In this document: positions 24,900 through 36,993 of the stretch, piece by piece
Layout of the letters: each line of letters opens with the position of its first letter
Numbering within the stretch: position 1 is the stretch's first letter
Assembly (NCBI RefSeq): GCF_003315415.1
Contig: NZ_QNSB01000011.1
Location: forward strand, 52,445 to 116,444
Direction: 5' to 3'
Source: Brevibacterium sanguinis
Lineage (GTDB): Bacteria > Actinomycetota > Actinomycetes > Actinomycetales > Brevibacteriaceae
Length of the DNA stretch: 64,000 bases
Notes under the pieces: generated by a model
The model's input: only the letters and a program-made list of their open reading frames with translations
Databases searched by the model: none
Told to the model about the DNA's origin: nothing
Program-made: the position numbers and the translations under genes

Positions 24900-25829
24900 T
24901 CACGCCGGTGCGACGCGGGAGGTCTTCTGCTCGGCGAGGGTCTCCAGCAGCGTGCTGATCGGGGTGCGCCCGGCCGGGGTGAGCACCTGGGCGTCGGGGT
25001 CGAGCTCGGCCCAGGGCGCGAGGACGAAGGCCCGCTCGTGCGCCCGCGGATGCGGCAGGGTCAGCGTCGCGGAGTCGCTGACGAGCTCCTCGCCGCCGGT
25101 GGAGAAGCGGATGAGGTCGATGTCGAGGGTGCGCGGTCCCCACCGCAGCTCGCGGGTCCGCCCGCAGGCGACCTCGATGCCCTGACCCACGGCGAGGAGC
25201 TCCTTCGCCTCGAGGCTGGTCTCGACGATGACGGCGAGGTTGTGGAAGTCGTTCTGCTCGACCCCGCCCCATGGTGCCGTGAGGTAGAGCGAGGACCGGC
25301 GCAGCACGGTGATCCGCGGGTGCCGGTCGAGGGCCGCGACGGCCTCGTCGAGGGTGGCACGGGGGTCGCCCAGGTTGGCCCCGAGGCTGAGCACCGCCTC
25401 GGCGCTCCCGGAGGACGCCTCCCCTCCGGTGCTCCTGTGCGGGGCCGCCGCGGAGCGGCTGCGCGCGACGGTGACGCTGACGTCGTCGAAGGCGCGCTGG
25501 ATCGGCGCGCTGGGTTTGTGGACGACGACCTCGACGCTCTCGCACAGGCTCAGGCAGTGCTCGGCGATCCGCTCGGCGAGGGTCTCGATGAGGTCGAAGG
25601 TGTTGTCCTCGACGATCGCCGCGACGTCCTCGGCGAGGTGCCCGTAGTGGATCGTGTCCGCGACGTCGTCGCTGGCGGCGGCCCGTGCCACCGAGGTGTT
25701 CAGGACGACGTCGATGACGAAGTCCTGGCCCTCGCGCTTCTCGAACTCGAAGACCCCGTGGTTGCCGCGCACGGTCAGTCCCCGCAGTGCGATGCGGTCC
25801 GGTTCGCCGGGACGCCCGGGTGTGCTCAT
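24900..25829 (-). CDS. folBK: FolB-FolK fusion: dihydroneopterin aldolase and HPPK
   Basis: The 309-residue bifunctional protein joins FolB (residues 12-125; 'LRGLTVRGNHGVFEFEKREG', later 'VVVHKPSAPI') to FolK (about residues 145-300; 'VLSLGANLGDP', 'LRWGPRTLDIDLIRF', 'LPHPRAHERAFVLAP') through a short Ala/Ser-rich linker. FolB converts dihydroneopterin to 6-hydroxymethyl-dihydropterin, which FolK pyrophosphorylates for FolP. Co-transcription with folP and folE is clear. The stretch GEASSGSAEA between domains is the likely linker. ATG 25829 overlaps the folP stop by 4 bases. Confidence 0.95.
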   Translation of the reverse strand: MSTPGRPGEPDRIALRGLTVRGNHGVFEFEKREGQDFVIDVVLNTSVARAAASDDVADTIHYGHLAEDVAAIVEDNTFDLIETLAERIAEHCLSLCESVEVVVHKPSAPIQRAFDDVSVTVARSRSAAAPHRSTGGEASSGSAEAVLSLGANLGDPRATLDEAVAALDRHPRITVLRRSSLYLTAPWGGVEQNDFHNLAVIVETSLEAKELLAVGQGIEVACGRTRELRWGPRTLDIDLIRFSTGGEELVSDSATLTLPHPRAHERAFVLAPWAELDPDAQVLTPAGRTPISTLLETLAEQKTSRVAPA

Positions 25830-26695
25830 GGTCTTCCCTCCGGTGCCGGGGTATGGGCCTCCCCGCGGCGGGCGTGGGCGGCGATGGCGGCGACGACCCG
25901 GCAGGCGATCGCCGAGGACCGCGGTTCGTGGACGCGCACGGCCCACGCGCCGGCACGAGCGGCGAGGGCGGAGATGACAGCCGTGGCCTGGTCCTTCTCG
26001 GTTTCGAGCGCGAGCGTCGGATCCTCGGGCGAGAGCAGGCTGGAGATGAAGCGCTTCCGGCTGGCGGCGACGAGGAGCCGGTGGCCCAGCGGGGCGAACT
26101 CGTCGAGGGCGGACAGGATCTGCCAGTTGTGCTCGGCGTTCTTCGAGAATCCCAGTCCCGGGTCGACGATGATGTTCTCCGGCCGGACCCCGGCCCGGCC
26201 GGCGTCGCGGATGCGCTCACGCAGCTCGGCGAGCACCTCGGCGACGACATCGTCGTAGTGGAACGTCGCATCGGCGCGCTCGAGGTGGCCGCGCCAGTGC
26301 ATGAGGACGATCGGGACGTCGGCGGCGGCCGCGACCCCGAGCATGGACGGATCGGACAGTCCGGCCGAGACGTCGTTGATGATGTGCGCGCCGGCGGCCA
26401 GCGATGCCTCCGCGACGCGGGCGCGCATCGTGTCGACGCTGATCACGGCGCCGGTGGCGGACAGCTCCCGGACCACCGGGACGACCCGGCGCAGCTCCTC
26501 GTCCTCGTCGACCCTGACCGCGCCCGGCCGGGTGGACTCGCCGCCGACGTCGAGGATGTCCGCGCCGGCCTCGAGCATCTCGAGACCGTGCGCGAGAGCC
26601 TTCGCGGGGTCGAAGAAGCGGCCGCCGTCGGAGAAGGAATCGGGGGTGACGTTGAGGACGCCCATGATCTGCGTCGGTGCGGTCGTCTCGGACAT
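25826..26695 (-). CDS. folP: Dihydropteroate synthase
   Basis: The 289-residue TIM-barrel enzyme condenses hydroxymethyl-dihydropterin pyrophosphate with p-aminobenzoate; it is the sulfonamide target. Seen: 'GVLNVTPDSFSDGG', 'DVGGESTRPGA', 'DPGLGFSKNAEHN' and the C-terminal 'VRVHEP' region. ATG 26695 is chosen because the conserved 'IMGVLNVTPDSF' begins at residue 10. It lies 11 bases downstream of folE on the same message and overlaps folBK. Confidence 0.96.
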   Translation of the reverse strand: MSETTAPTQIMGVLNVTPDSFSDGGRFFDPAKALAHGLEMLEAGADILDVGGESTRPGAVRVDEDEELRRVVPVVRELSATGAVISVDTMRARVAEASLAAGAHIINDVSAGLSDPSMLGVAAAADVPIVLMHWRGHLERADATFHYDDVVAEVLAELRERIRDAGRAGVRPENIIVDPGLGFSKNAEHNWQILSALDEFAPLGHRLLVAASRKRFISSLLSPEDPTLALETEKDQATAVISALAARAGAWAVRVHEPRSSAIACRVVAAIAAHARRGEAHTPAPEGRP

Positions 26696-26706
26696 CGCGA
26701 TCGGCC

Positions 26707-27323
26707 TCAGCGCAGGATGAGGCTCATGGCTTCGGCCCGGGACGCCGGTTCGCGCAGCTGTCCGCGCACCGCCGAGGTGATCGTCGAGGCCCCGGGCTTG
26801 CGGACTCCGCGCATCGTCATGCACAGGTGTTCGGCCTCGACGACGACGATGACTCCCTGCGGTTCGAGGTGCTCGACGAGGGCATCGGCGATCTGCGCGG
26901 TCAGGCGCTCCTGCACCTGCGGCCGGCGGGCGAAGATCTCGACGAGCCGGGCGAGCTTCGACAGTCCTGTGACCCTGCCCTGCTTGTTCGGGATGTAGCC
27001 GATGTGGGCGACCCCGTGGAACGGCACCAGGTGGTGCTCGCACGTCGAGTAGAGGTCGATGTCGCGGACGAGCACCATCTCCTCGTGGGCGATGTCGAAG
27101 GTCACCCCGAGGACCTCGGAGGGGTCGCGGTGGAGGCCCGCGAAGATCTCCGCATAGGCCCTGGCGACCCGGGCCGGGGTCTCGACCAGCCCGTCCCGGT
27201 CGGGGTCCTCGCCGACGGCGATGAGGATCTCGCGCACCGCGGCTGCGATCCTCTCCTGGTCGACTGCGGCTCCGGGCAGTCCGGCGCTGTCCAGAGCGGC
27301 GGACAGGTCGTCGAGTTCGGGCA

Positions 27324-27324
<1 letters not shown>
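26707..27324 (-). CDS. folE: GTP cyclohydrolase I
   Basis: A 205-residue enzyme for the first step of pteridine synthesis, GTP to 7,8-dihydroneopterin triphosphate. The zinc and active-site signature is seen in '[12 protein letters not shown]' and '[10 protein letters not shown]'; '[20 protein letters not shown]' is the conserved central block. ATG 27324 shares one base with the ftsH stop (TGATG), so translation is coupled to ftsH. It begins the folE-folP-folBK run. Confidence 0.96.
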
Positions 27325-29411
<2,087 letters not shown>

Positions 29412-29528
29412 AGGTCCTCTCTGGAAGTGATGTGGGCTGACTGCTCAGGCTGCCGCGGCTGCCCGAGAGCATCCCCCACAGCCTAGTCCCTGCCGCTGGG
29501 AACGGCAGAATGCGCTGACAGGCGACCC

Positions 29529-30080
<552 letters not shown>

Positions 30081-30136
30081 GTCTGCTCGATTCTCCTTGC
30101 TGGGGCGAGTGCCGGAAGCGGCGCTCCTACATTATC

Positions 30137-31357
30137 TCAGAGCTCGTCGTCGACGCTGCCGGGTGCCGCGGCGATGACCCCGGTGATGCCCATGAGGACG
30201 CAGACGCCGATCATGAACAGCAGCGGCACCGTCCATCCGCCGCTGAGTCCGAGGAGGCCGCCGACGACGAGCGGGCAGACTGCGGCGAGGACGTAGCCGA
30301 TCGGCTGGACGAACGCCGAGGTGCGGGCGGTCACGGACACCGCCCGGGTGCGGGCGGTGATGAGCGCCAGGGCGGCGGGGAAGGCGAATCCGGCGTAGGA
30401 TAGCAGGGCCGCCCACAGGGCCGGAAGGGTCGCGGGCATCGCGAGCAGGCCGAGGTAGCCGAGGACCCCGGCGACGGCGAAGCTCGCGACGATCGTCCTG
30501 GGCAGGATGCCGCGGGCGATGATCTGCGGGGCGATGAAGCCGCCGGGGATGCCGCCGAAGGTGACGATCGTCATCATCACTCCCGCGAGCACCGGGTCGA
30601 GGCCGGCGTCGCGGTAGATCTGCGGCAGCCACCCGAACTGGACGTAGGCGTTGACCGACTGCAGCCCGAAGAACATCGCCATGAAGCGTGCCTTGGAGGA
30701 GGTGAAGATGTGCCGGCGGGGGGCCTGCGACTCCGGCGCCGAGGTGGCCGAGGCGCCGACGACGGGGACCGAGTGCGCCGCGCGCAGGACGATCCAGACG
30801 ACGAGTCCCGCCACCGGGATGAGCGCCCAGGCGCCGAGGCCGACGCGCCACGTGGAGAAGTCCTGCGCCAGCGGCGCGGTGAACAGGGACGGGAACATCG
30901 CCCCGAGCCCCAGGGACACCGTGAAGACCGTCGACCCCAGCTGCCCGCGCTCGGGGAAGCGCGCCTTGACGTAGACGGGCAGGACGACGTTGCCCACCGC
31001 CATCCCGATGAGCGCGAGCACCGTGAGCAGCGCGAACCCGGTCCAGTCGCCGACGAGGGCGCGCACGAGGATCCCGGCCCCGATGAGGACGCAGGACAGG
31101 GCGAGGGTCGTGAAGAGGCCGAGCCGGCGCAGCAGGGGGATGGCGACGAGCCCGAAGGCCGCGAAGCAGACTCCGGGCAGCGCGGTGAGCAGCCCGACCT
31201 GCCATTCGTGGAGGGCGAACTCCGACTGCACCTCGGCGAGCACGGGGCCGAGCGAGGTCGCCGCGGGCCGCAGGGAGGCGGCGATGAGGACGAGGCACAG
31301 GAGGGCGAGTGCGTCGAGTCCACGCCCGGTCTTCAGTTCATGAGGGGGCTGCGACAT
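30137..31357 (-). CDS. MFS transporter, CynX/NimT type
   Basis: The 406-residue protein has twelve hydrophobic segments, with 'LIAASLRPAATSLGPVLAEV' at the first loop, a pattern of the CynX/NimT (cyanate/nitroimidazole) MFS subfamily. Of several in-frame ATG codons I use 31357, since GAGG lies 6 bases upstream; 31360 and 31369 are possible. It is divergent from a cytosine-deaminase-like amidohydrolase over 82 bases, suggesting the transporter imports or exports that enzyme's substrate. The pair interrupts the conserved tilS-hpt linkage. Confidence 0.88.
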   Translation of the reverse strand: MSQPPHELKTGRGLDALALLCLVLIAASLRPAATSLGPVLAEVQSEFALHEWQVGLLTALPGVCFAAFGLVAIPLLRRLGLFTTLALSCVLIGAGILVRALVGDWTGFALLTVLALIGMAVGNVVLPVYVKARFPERGQLGSTVFTVSLGLGAMFPSLFTAPLAQDFSTWRVGLGAWALIPVAGLVVWIVLRAAHSVPVVGASATSAPESQAPRRHIFTSSKARFMAMFFGLQSVNAYVQFGWLPQIYRDAGLDPVLAGVMMTIVTFGGIPGGFIAPQIIARGILPRTIVASFAVAGVLGYLGLLAMPATLPALWAALLSYAGFAFPAALALITARTRAVSVTARTSAFVQPIGYVLAAVCPLVVGGLLGLSGGWTVPLLFMIGVCVLMGITGVIAAAPGSVDDEL

Positions 31358-31439
31358 CATGACCCTCATCCTGTCAGATCCGGCCGGGCCCGCCGCCACC
31401 GGCCCTGTCCCGCCGAGGCGCTACCCTGGGAGGATGCCG

Positions 31440-32696
31440 ATGCTCACCGATGTGCGACTGTTCTCCCGCCACCACGACGACCCCTGCGTCGACGTCGAGA
31501 TCGCCGACGGGCGGATCGCCGCGATCACCCCGAGCGCCGACCGCGGTCCGAGCACCGACCGGGACGCCGAGCGCGCGGCTGACGACACGCGGATCGACGG
31601 TCGCGGGCGCCTGCTGCTGCCGGGGCTCGGCGATGTGCACGCGCATCTCGACTCGAACCGGATGGGCCAGACGTTCCGCCCGCACACCGCGGACGGCACC
31701 CTCCACGGATACATCATGAATGACCGCGTGAACTGGCGGCACGGCGAGCGCAGCGTGCGCGACCAGGCCTCCTTCGCGATCGCCGCCATCGTCGCCTCGG
31801 GAGGGGTGCGGATCCGCTCGCACACCCAGATCGACGGCGACTGCCGCCTCGAGCGGTTCGAGGGCGTGCGGGAGGCGCTCGCCGCCCATGCCGACGTCCT
31901 CGACTCCCAGATCGTCGCCTTCCCGCAGGCGGGGATCGTCCGGGAGAGCGGGGTCCGCGAGCTTCTCGACACCGCTCTGAGCGAGGGGGCCGACCTCATC
32001 GGCGGGCTCGATCCGCTGCAGTACGACCGCGACCCGGTCAGGCACCTCGACATCGTGTTCTCCCTGGCCGAGAAGCATGGAAAGGGCGCCGACATCCACC
32101 TCCACGAGGGCGGGAGCGCCGGGGCGTGGTCGATCGAGGAGATCGCCCACCGGACCCGGACGCTGGGACTGGCCGGCCGGGTGACGATCTCGCATGCCTT
32201 CGCCCTGCACACGAACCCCGAGCCCGAGGTCCGCCGCCTCGTCGAGCTCATCGCCGAGGCGGGCATCTCGTGCACGACCGTCGCCCCGTCCAAGGGGTGC
32301 CTGCCGCAGCGCCTCCTCGCCGAGCACCGGGTGGCCGTGGGCCTCGGCGAGGACGGCCAGCGCGACTACTGGAGCCCCTACGGCGACGGGGACCTGCTCC
32401 GGCGGACGTGGCAGCTGGCGTTCACGAACGGCTTCCGCCGTGACGAGGACATCGAGGCCTGCCTCGACATCGCCTCGCGCGGGGGTGCGCAGGTGATGGC
32501 CGGGGCCCGGCCCGACGGGACCCCGCTGACCGCCGACTCGGAGTTCGGTCTCGGGACCGGCGCGCGAGCGGACTTCCTCCTCGTCGACTCCGACACGGTC
32601 ACCTCGGCGATCATGGACGCTCCCGCCGACCGCGACGTCTACCGCGGCGGGGTGCTCGTCGCCTCGGGCGGTGAGCTCCTCGGCGGAATCCGCTGA
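31440..32696 (+). CDS. Amidohydrolase, cytosine deaminase-like
   Basis: The 418-residue metal-dependent hydrolase has the N-terminal metal motif HxH in 'LLPGLGDVHAHLDSNRMG', then 'IRSHTQIDGDC', 'ADIHLHEGG' (metal His), 'VTISHAFALH' and the metal-site Asp in 'VGLGEDGQRDYWSPYGDGD'. The arrangement is that of CodA-type cytosine/N-isopropylammelide deaminases of the amidohydrolase superfamily. ATG 31440 is preferred because GGGAGG ends 6 bases upstream; ATG 31434 overlaps that box. Exact substrate is unknown; the divergent MFS gene may handle it. Confidence 0.86.
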   Translation: MLTDVRLFSRHHDDPCVDVEIADGRIAAITPSADRGPSTDRDAERAADDTRIDGRGRLLLPGLGDVHAHLDSNRMGQTFRPHTADGTLHGYIMNDRVNWRHGERSVRDQASFAIAAIVASGGVRIRSHTQIDGDCRLERFEGVREALAAHADVLDSQIVAFPQAGIVRESGVRELLDTALSEGADLIGGLDPLQYDRDPVRHLDIVFSLAEKHGKGADIHLHEGGSAGAWSIEEIAHRTRTLGLAGRVTISHAFALHTNPEPEVRRLVELIAEAGISCTTVAPSKGCLPQRLLAEHRVAVGLGEDGQRDYWSPYGDGDLLRRTWQLAFTNGFRRDEDIEACLDIASRGGAQVMAGARPDGTPLTADSEFGLGTGARADFLLVDSDTVTSAIMDAPADRDVYRGGVLVASGGELLGGIR

Positions 32697-32719
32697 GGCG
32701 GGAGTGCACTGACCCGGCG

Positions 32720-33790
32720 TCAGGGCACGTCGACCGTGCGGAACCTCAGGCGGTCGCGGCCGACGACGACCTCGGTGTCTCCGGGCAGGGAGAGCCGCGT
32801 CGGCCCCCGTCCCACTCGGGTCCGGACCAGTCGGCACAGATCGGCGATCCTCTCGGCGCCGAGGTTCTGGGCCGGGACTCCGAGGGACAGGAGCCAGGAC
32901 CGCAGCACCCTGCTGAGGATGGCGTCGTCGAGGACGCCCAGTCCGGCGAGACCCATCTCGTCCGGACGCGTCTCGGCGCGGCCCGTCAGCTGCTCGAGCA
33001 CTGATTCGGCCCACTCGTCGAGGCAGTCGGCGTCGGCCCGGCACAGGTCCGCGGTGCGGGCGAGGTTCGCGGTGATCGGCTGACCGAGCTCGGCCTCGAG
33101 GCGGGCGAGCAGGGTCCGGGCCCGCACGCGTGCGAATGCGGCGTCGGCGTTCATCGGGTCGTCCCACACCGCGATGCCCTGGGCCCGGCACGAGGCCTCC
33201 GTGAGGGCGCGGTCGAGCCCGAGCAGCGGGCGCAGGATGCGGCCCGTGGTCGGGGCCATGCCCGCCAGCGACCGCGTCCCGGATCCGCGCAGGAGCCCGA
33301 GGAGGACGGTCTCGGCCTGGTCGTTCCTCGTGTGGGCGGTGAGCACCCAGCTCGCCCCGCTGCGGCGCCGCGCGTCCTCGAGCACGCGGTAGCGCGCGGT
33401 CCGGGCGGCGGCCTCGAGCCCCTCGAGACCGCCGGTCACCTCGACCGCCACGACTTCGGTGTCCACGCCCCACTCGGAGGCGGTGGCGCGGACGCGCTCG
33501 GCCACCTCGGCGGACCCGGGTTGGAGTCCGTGGTCGACGCACACGGCACGGGCCCTCAGCTCGCCCCGGCGGTGGAGGAAGGCGCAGGCCGACAGCAGCG
33601 CCATCGAGTCCGCTCCCCCGGAGACCGCGACGATCACCTGCGGCGCAGATCGGCTCGCCGCCCGCGCCGCCCGCGACGCCCGGCACGCCGCCCCGTCCGG
33701 GTGCGCGGTCAGCGCCTCGCGCACCGCCGTGCGGATCGCCGCGCTGGCGGGGTCGAGGGTCGGTCGGCGAGCGCCCTCACCCGTGGACAC
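32720..33790 (-). CDS. tilS: tRNA(Ile)-lysidine synthetase
   Basis: The 356-residue enzyme modifies C34 of tRNA-Ile(CAU) to lysidine. The PP-loop 'AVSGGADSMALLSA' is near residue 55, with 'AVCVDHGLQPGSAEVAERV' and 'LTAHTRNDQAETVLLGLLRG' typical of TilS. The C-terminal domain is shorter than in E. coli, as in other actinobacteria. It overlaps the upstream Zn-protease stop by 14 bases. Normally hpt follows directly; here two other genes intervene. Confidence 0.95.
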   Translation of the reverse strand: MSTGEGARRPTLDPASAAIRTAVREALTAHPDGAACRASRAARAASRSAPQVIVAVSGGADSMALLSACAFLHRRGELRARAVCVDHGLQPGSAEVAERVRATASEWGVDTEVVAVEVTGGLEGLEAAARTARYRVLEDARRRSGASWVLTAHTRNDQAETVLLGLLRGSGTRSLAGMAPTTGRILRPLLGLDRALTEASCRAQGIAVWDDPMNADAAFARVRARTLLARLEAELGQPITANLARTADLCRADADCLDEWAESVLEQLTGRAETRPDEMGLAGLGVLDDAILSRVLRSWLLSLGVPAQNLGAERIADLCRLVRTRVGRGPTRLSLPGDTEVVVGRDRLRFRTVDVP

Positions 33791-34790
33791 GGTCCAGCCA
33801 CAGCCGCGGGGTCTGGATCTCCGCGCTCGTCGGCAGGTGCGCGGGAGCTGCGTAGATGGCGGAGAAGCCGGTCTGCCCGACCTCTCGGCGGACTGCGCGG
33901 ACGAACCTCGCGCCGTCGCGGTACTGGGCGAGTTTGAGCTTCATGCCGAGGAGGTTCGAGAGGAAGCCCTGTCCCGCGTCGCGGCGGGCCTCGAAGCGCC
34001 GGCGCAGAGTGCCGACGCTGCCGATGGCGTCGCGGCCGACCTCGTCCATGACGACGTCGGCGTGCCCCTCGAGCAGGCTGAGCACCGCGGAGGCCTCAGC
34101 GAGGGCCGAGCGCATGTCCTCGTCGGTGACGAAGTCGAGCATGCTCGCCTCGCCCCTGACGATCCGCGCCGCGGTCGCGAACACCTCGGCCAGGGAGGAG
34201 AAGCTCGGCGAGCGCAGCGGCGCGGACACGAGCCGGGAGAGGAGTTCGCGCATGTGGTCGCGCAGCCAGGGCGCGGCGGCGAACTGCACCTGATGGGTGG
34301 CTTCGTGGAGTGCGACCCACATCCGGAAGTCGCGGCGGTCGACGTCCATCGCCTCCTCGGCGGCGAGCACGGCGGGGGCGATGAACATCAGCCGCCCGGT
34401 CTCCTCGGCGAAGGGGTCGAACTGGCCGAGGACCCGGGTCGAGAGCAGGGACATGACGGACGCGAGCTCGAGCGCGGCGGCCGCCCTCGTCGCGGGCCCC
34501 GGCGGTGAGGGCAGGGCCGTGACGTCGACGAGTCCGTTGAGCGACTGCGCGTTGGCCCTGATCCACCCGAGCTGGTCGAGGACGAGCACGGAGCCGGCGG
34601 CCAGCCGGCCCCGCACGTCGTCGGCGTGCCCGGGCTCGAGGAGGAACGAGTCGACGACGAGGTCCTGGGCGGTGAGCGCATTGTCCTTGAGCCCGGTGAC
34701 GAGCTCCCTGAGCTCGTCGCGGTCGGGGACGCGCGCGGCGGGGACGAGCTCCTTCGCGGCGCGCGCCGCGATCCTCTCGTCGATGATCAT
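33777..34790 (-). CDS. Zinc-dependent metalloprotease (DUF2342 family)
   Basis: A 337-residue soluble protein with a metzincin-like HEXXH motif in 'WVALHEATHQVQFAA' near residue 160, and 'ASAVLSLLEGHADVVMDEVG', which holds further likely metal ligands (EGHAD). The actinobacterial family is sometimes labelled coenzyme-F420-associated, without proven function, and is usually located between dacB and tilS, as here. ATG 34790 overlaps the dacB stop as ATGA. Confidence 0.9.
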   Translation of the reverse strand: MIIDERIAARAAKELVPAARVPDRDELRELVTGLKDNALTAQDLVVDSFLLEPGHADDVRGRLAAGSVLVLDQLGWIRANAQSLNGLVDVTALPSPPGPATRAAAALELASVMSLLSTRVLGQFDPFAEETGRLMFIAPAVLAAEEAMDVDRRDFRMWVALHEATHQVQFAAAPWLRDHMRELLSRLVSAPLRSPSFSSLAEVFATAARIVRGEASMLDFVTDEDMRSALAEASAVLSLLEGHADVVMDEVGRDAIGSVGTLRRRFEARRDAGQGFLSNLLGMKLKLAQYRDGARFVRAVRREVGQTGFSAIYAAPAHLPTSAEIQTPRLWLDRVHG

Positions 34791-36235
34791 CGGCAGCCGC
34801 AGTTCGCGAGCGCCGTGACGATGTCGTCGATGGTCTTCCGTGCGTCCAATGTCTCGCCCTTCTTCACTTCGTCGACCTGGAGGGTGAATACCAGGTACCG
34901 GCCGTCGCGGTCGAGGACCCCGCCGGCCAGGGAGGTCACCGTGGACAGCGTCCCGGTCTTCGCGTGCACGAGTCCGGCGGCGAACTCGTCGTCGGTGAAC
35001 CGGGTCGACAGGGTCCCGGTCAGCCCGCCCACCGGCATGTGGCCGAGGAGCCCTGACAGGGAGTCCTCGGCGACGACGGAGGCCTGCAGGACGCCGGTGA
35101 GGTCGTGCGGGGAGATCCGGTTCGCGTACGTCAGCCCCGATGTGTCCTCGAGGTGGGTCTGCCCGAGGTCCGCCGACTCCTCGAGGGCCGCGAGCACCGC
35201 GGCCGGGGCCGCCTCCGCGGTTCCCGGCTGCCCCGAGGCGATCGCGACCTCCCGCCCGAGCACCTCGGCGACGACGTTGTCGCTGTGGACGAGAGCGTAT
35301 TCGACGAGCTCCGAGATCGTCGCGGACTCGACTGCGGCAACTGTTCCCTCCAGGGCGGGCGCGGCCGTCGGGCTCGCGATGGTCCCCGCCGTGGCGGCGG
35401 GGATGGTCGGGTCGTCGGTGACGGTGATCCCGGCGGCCCCGAGCTCCTTGGAGAACACGGCGAACGCGTCCTCGGCCGGATGCTCGCTGCGCGGACGCCA
35501 CTCCCCCGTGCCGAGGTACCCGGTGTCGATCATCAGCGGCTGGATGGGGGTGATGATCCCCTTGCCGATGTCCTCGCGCGACCAGCCGGAGTGGAAGTCG
35601 GGTCCGCTGTAGCGGGAGGTGTCGAGGCGCAGCGCGACCTCCCCGATGCCCTGCTCCTGCAGGCGCTGCGCGGTCTCGACCGCGAGCGTGCGCAGTCCCG
35701 CCCGGCCGTTGACGGCGCTCGGCCGCGACTCGCCCGCGCCGAGGAGGGGGTCACCTCCGGCCCTGAGCGTGAGGGTCGCGGTGGCGGGGTCGAACTCGGT
35801 GGAGGTGCTCAGCCGCTCCTCACCGCCGATCTCCAGGAGCGCCGCGGCCCCGGTGAGGACCTTCGTCACCGAGGCGGGGGTGCGTCCCCTGTCCTCTCCC
35901 CTGGCGTAGAGCACCTCGTTGCTCAGGGCGTCCCTGATCTCGATGCCGAGGTCACCGGCCTCGGAGGAGGAGAGGATGTCCTCGACCGTGGCGACGAGTG
36001 CGGTCGGCCGGGGCGCGGATTCGTCGAGCGCCGAGGCGGGTTCGGGCACCTCGGCGGCCCGGGCCCGGGGTTCGGGCACCGTCTGGACCTCGATGGGCGC
36101 CTCGAGGGTGAGGAAGCTGGGGAGGTCGCCGGTCGCGTCGAGGGCGTCCGCGGCGGCGTAGCCGACGAGGCCGAGGCCGAGGGCGCCGGCCACCGCGCCC
36201 AGGACGAGCTTCTTCGGCGACCGCTTCTCGTTCAC
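34787..36235 (-). CDS. dacB: D-alanyl-D-alanine carboxypeptidase/endopeptidase, PBP4-type
   Basis: The 482-residue low-molecular-weight penicillin-binding protein has an N-terminal signal anchor (residues 8-28), serine active-site SVTK at 122-125, second motif 'HSDNVVAEVLG' (SxN) and third motif KTG in 'VHAKTGTLSTVTSLAG'. It trims or cleaves peptidoglycan cross-links outside the membrane. It is first gene of the minus-strand dacB-Zn protease-tilS run and is divergent from ppa, with a 114-base promoter region. Confidence 0.95.
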   Translation of the reverse strand: MNEKRSPKKLVLGAVAGALGLGLVGYAAADALDATGDLPSFLTLEAPIEVQTVPEPRARAAEVPEPASALDESAPRPTALVATVEDILSSSEAGDLGIEIRDALSNEVLYARGEDRGRTPASVTKVLTGAAALLEIGGEERLSTSTEFDPATATLTLRAGGDPLLGAGESRPSAVNGRAGLRTLAVETAQRLQEQGIGEVALRLDTSRYSGPDFHSGWSREDIGKGIITPIQPLMIDTGYLGTGEWRPRSEHPAEDAFAVFSKELGAAGITVTDDPTIPAATAGTIASPTAAPALEGTVAAVESATISELVEYALVHSDNVVAEVLGREVAIASGQPGTAEAAPAAVLAALEESADLGQTHLEDTSGLTYANRISPHDLTGVLQASVVAEDSLSGLLGHMPVGGLTGTLSTRFTDDEFAAGLVHAKTGTLSTVTSLAGGVLDRDGRYLVFTLQVDEVKKGETLDARKTIDDIVTALANCGCR

Positions 36236-36349
36236 TCTCGGGCTCCCGTTCTGTGGTGGCTCTGCCGGTGGTCGTCGCTGGGACTTGTAGGCTCTATTCT
36301 AGTGACGCAATCCGAAAGTCCTCTCACGCACCCCGATTGAAGGAGCAGC

Positions 36350-36835
36350 ATGGAACTCTTGGCCACGATCGAGATCCCGCGCGGCCAGCGCAACAAGTAC
36401 GAGGTCGACCACGAGACGGGTCGGGTCAAGCTCGACCGGTACCTCTACACCTCGATGCAGTACCCGGCCGACTACGGGTTCATCGAGGACACCCTCGGCA
36501 ACGACGGCGATCCCCTCGACGTCCTCGTGCTGCTTCCCGAGCCGCTGTTCCCCGGGGTCCTCGTCGATGTCCGGCCGGTCGGGATGTTCCAGATGGAGGA
36601 CGAGGCCGGCGGCGACGACAAGGTGCTCGCCGTGCCCGCCGGCGACCCCCGGTGGGAGTCGATCCAGGACGTGTCCGACGTCGACAAGTTCACCCTCGAC
36701 TCCATCGAGCACTTCTTCACCCGCTACAAGGACCTCGAGCCCGGCAAGTACGTCAAGGGCTCCAAGTGGGTCGGCCGCGCGGAGGCCGAGGCCGAGGTCG
36801 AGGCGTCCATCGCGCGCTTCAAGGACGCCCACTGA
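36350..36835 (+). CDS. ppa: Inorganic pyrophosphatase
   Basis: A 161-residue soluble family I pyrophosphatase with the metal-binding signature in '[15 protein letters not shown]', the '[16 protein letters not shown]' strand region and '[14 protein letters not shown]'. It hydrolyses PPi released by biosynthetic reactions. AAGGAG lies upstream of the ATG. The gene is divergent from dacB and is followed by a 14-bp stem terminator. Confidence 0.96.
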   Translation: MELLATIEIPRGQRNKYEVDHETGRVKLDRYLYTSMQYPADYGFIEDTLGNDGDPLDVLVLLPEPLFPGVLVDVRPVGMFQMEDEAGGDDKVLAVPAGDPRWESIQDVSDVDKFTLDSIEHFFTRYKDLEPGKYVKGSKWVGRAEAEAEVEASIARFKDAH

Positions 36836-36856
36836 GCCCGATCTCCCCGCACTGCC

Positions 36857-36888
36857 CGACCGCCCGGATGCCCGCATCCGGGCGGTCG
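36857..36888 (+). terminator. Hairpin terminator after ppa
   Basis: A perfect 14-bp GC-rich stem (36857-36870 with 36875-36888) and CCCG loop lie 21 bases downstream of the ppa stop. There is no U-run. Confidence 0.75.
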
Positions 36889-36942
36889 CGCGTCCGGCCC
36901 CGGCCGACGACAACACTCGTTGCCACATCCCTTTCCTCGCGA

Positions 36943-36958
36943 ATTAGGTCAGCCTAAT
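36943..36958 (+). promoter_or_regulatory. Iron-box-like palindrome (DtxR/IdeR-type half operator)
   Basis: ATTAGGTCAGCCTAAT has perfect 6-bp arms (ATTAGG/CCTAAT) around TCAG and matches the left part of the DtxR/IdeR consensus TTAGGTTAGCCTAACCTAA well, with a weak right third. It lies 35 bases before the ATG of the downstream VOC gene, where it would overlap a promoter. Iron control of that gene is inference. Confidence 0.55.
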
Positions 36959-36993
36959 AAGAAGTGTGAGCTTGGTTATGCGATTCTCGAGAC

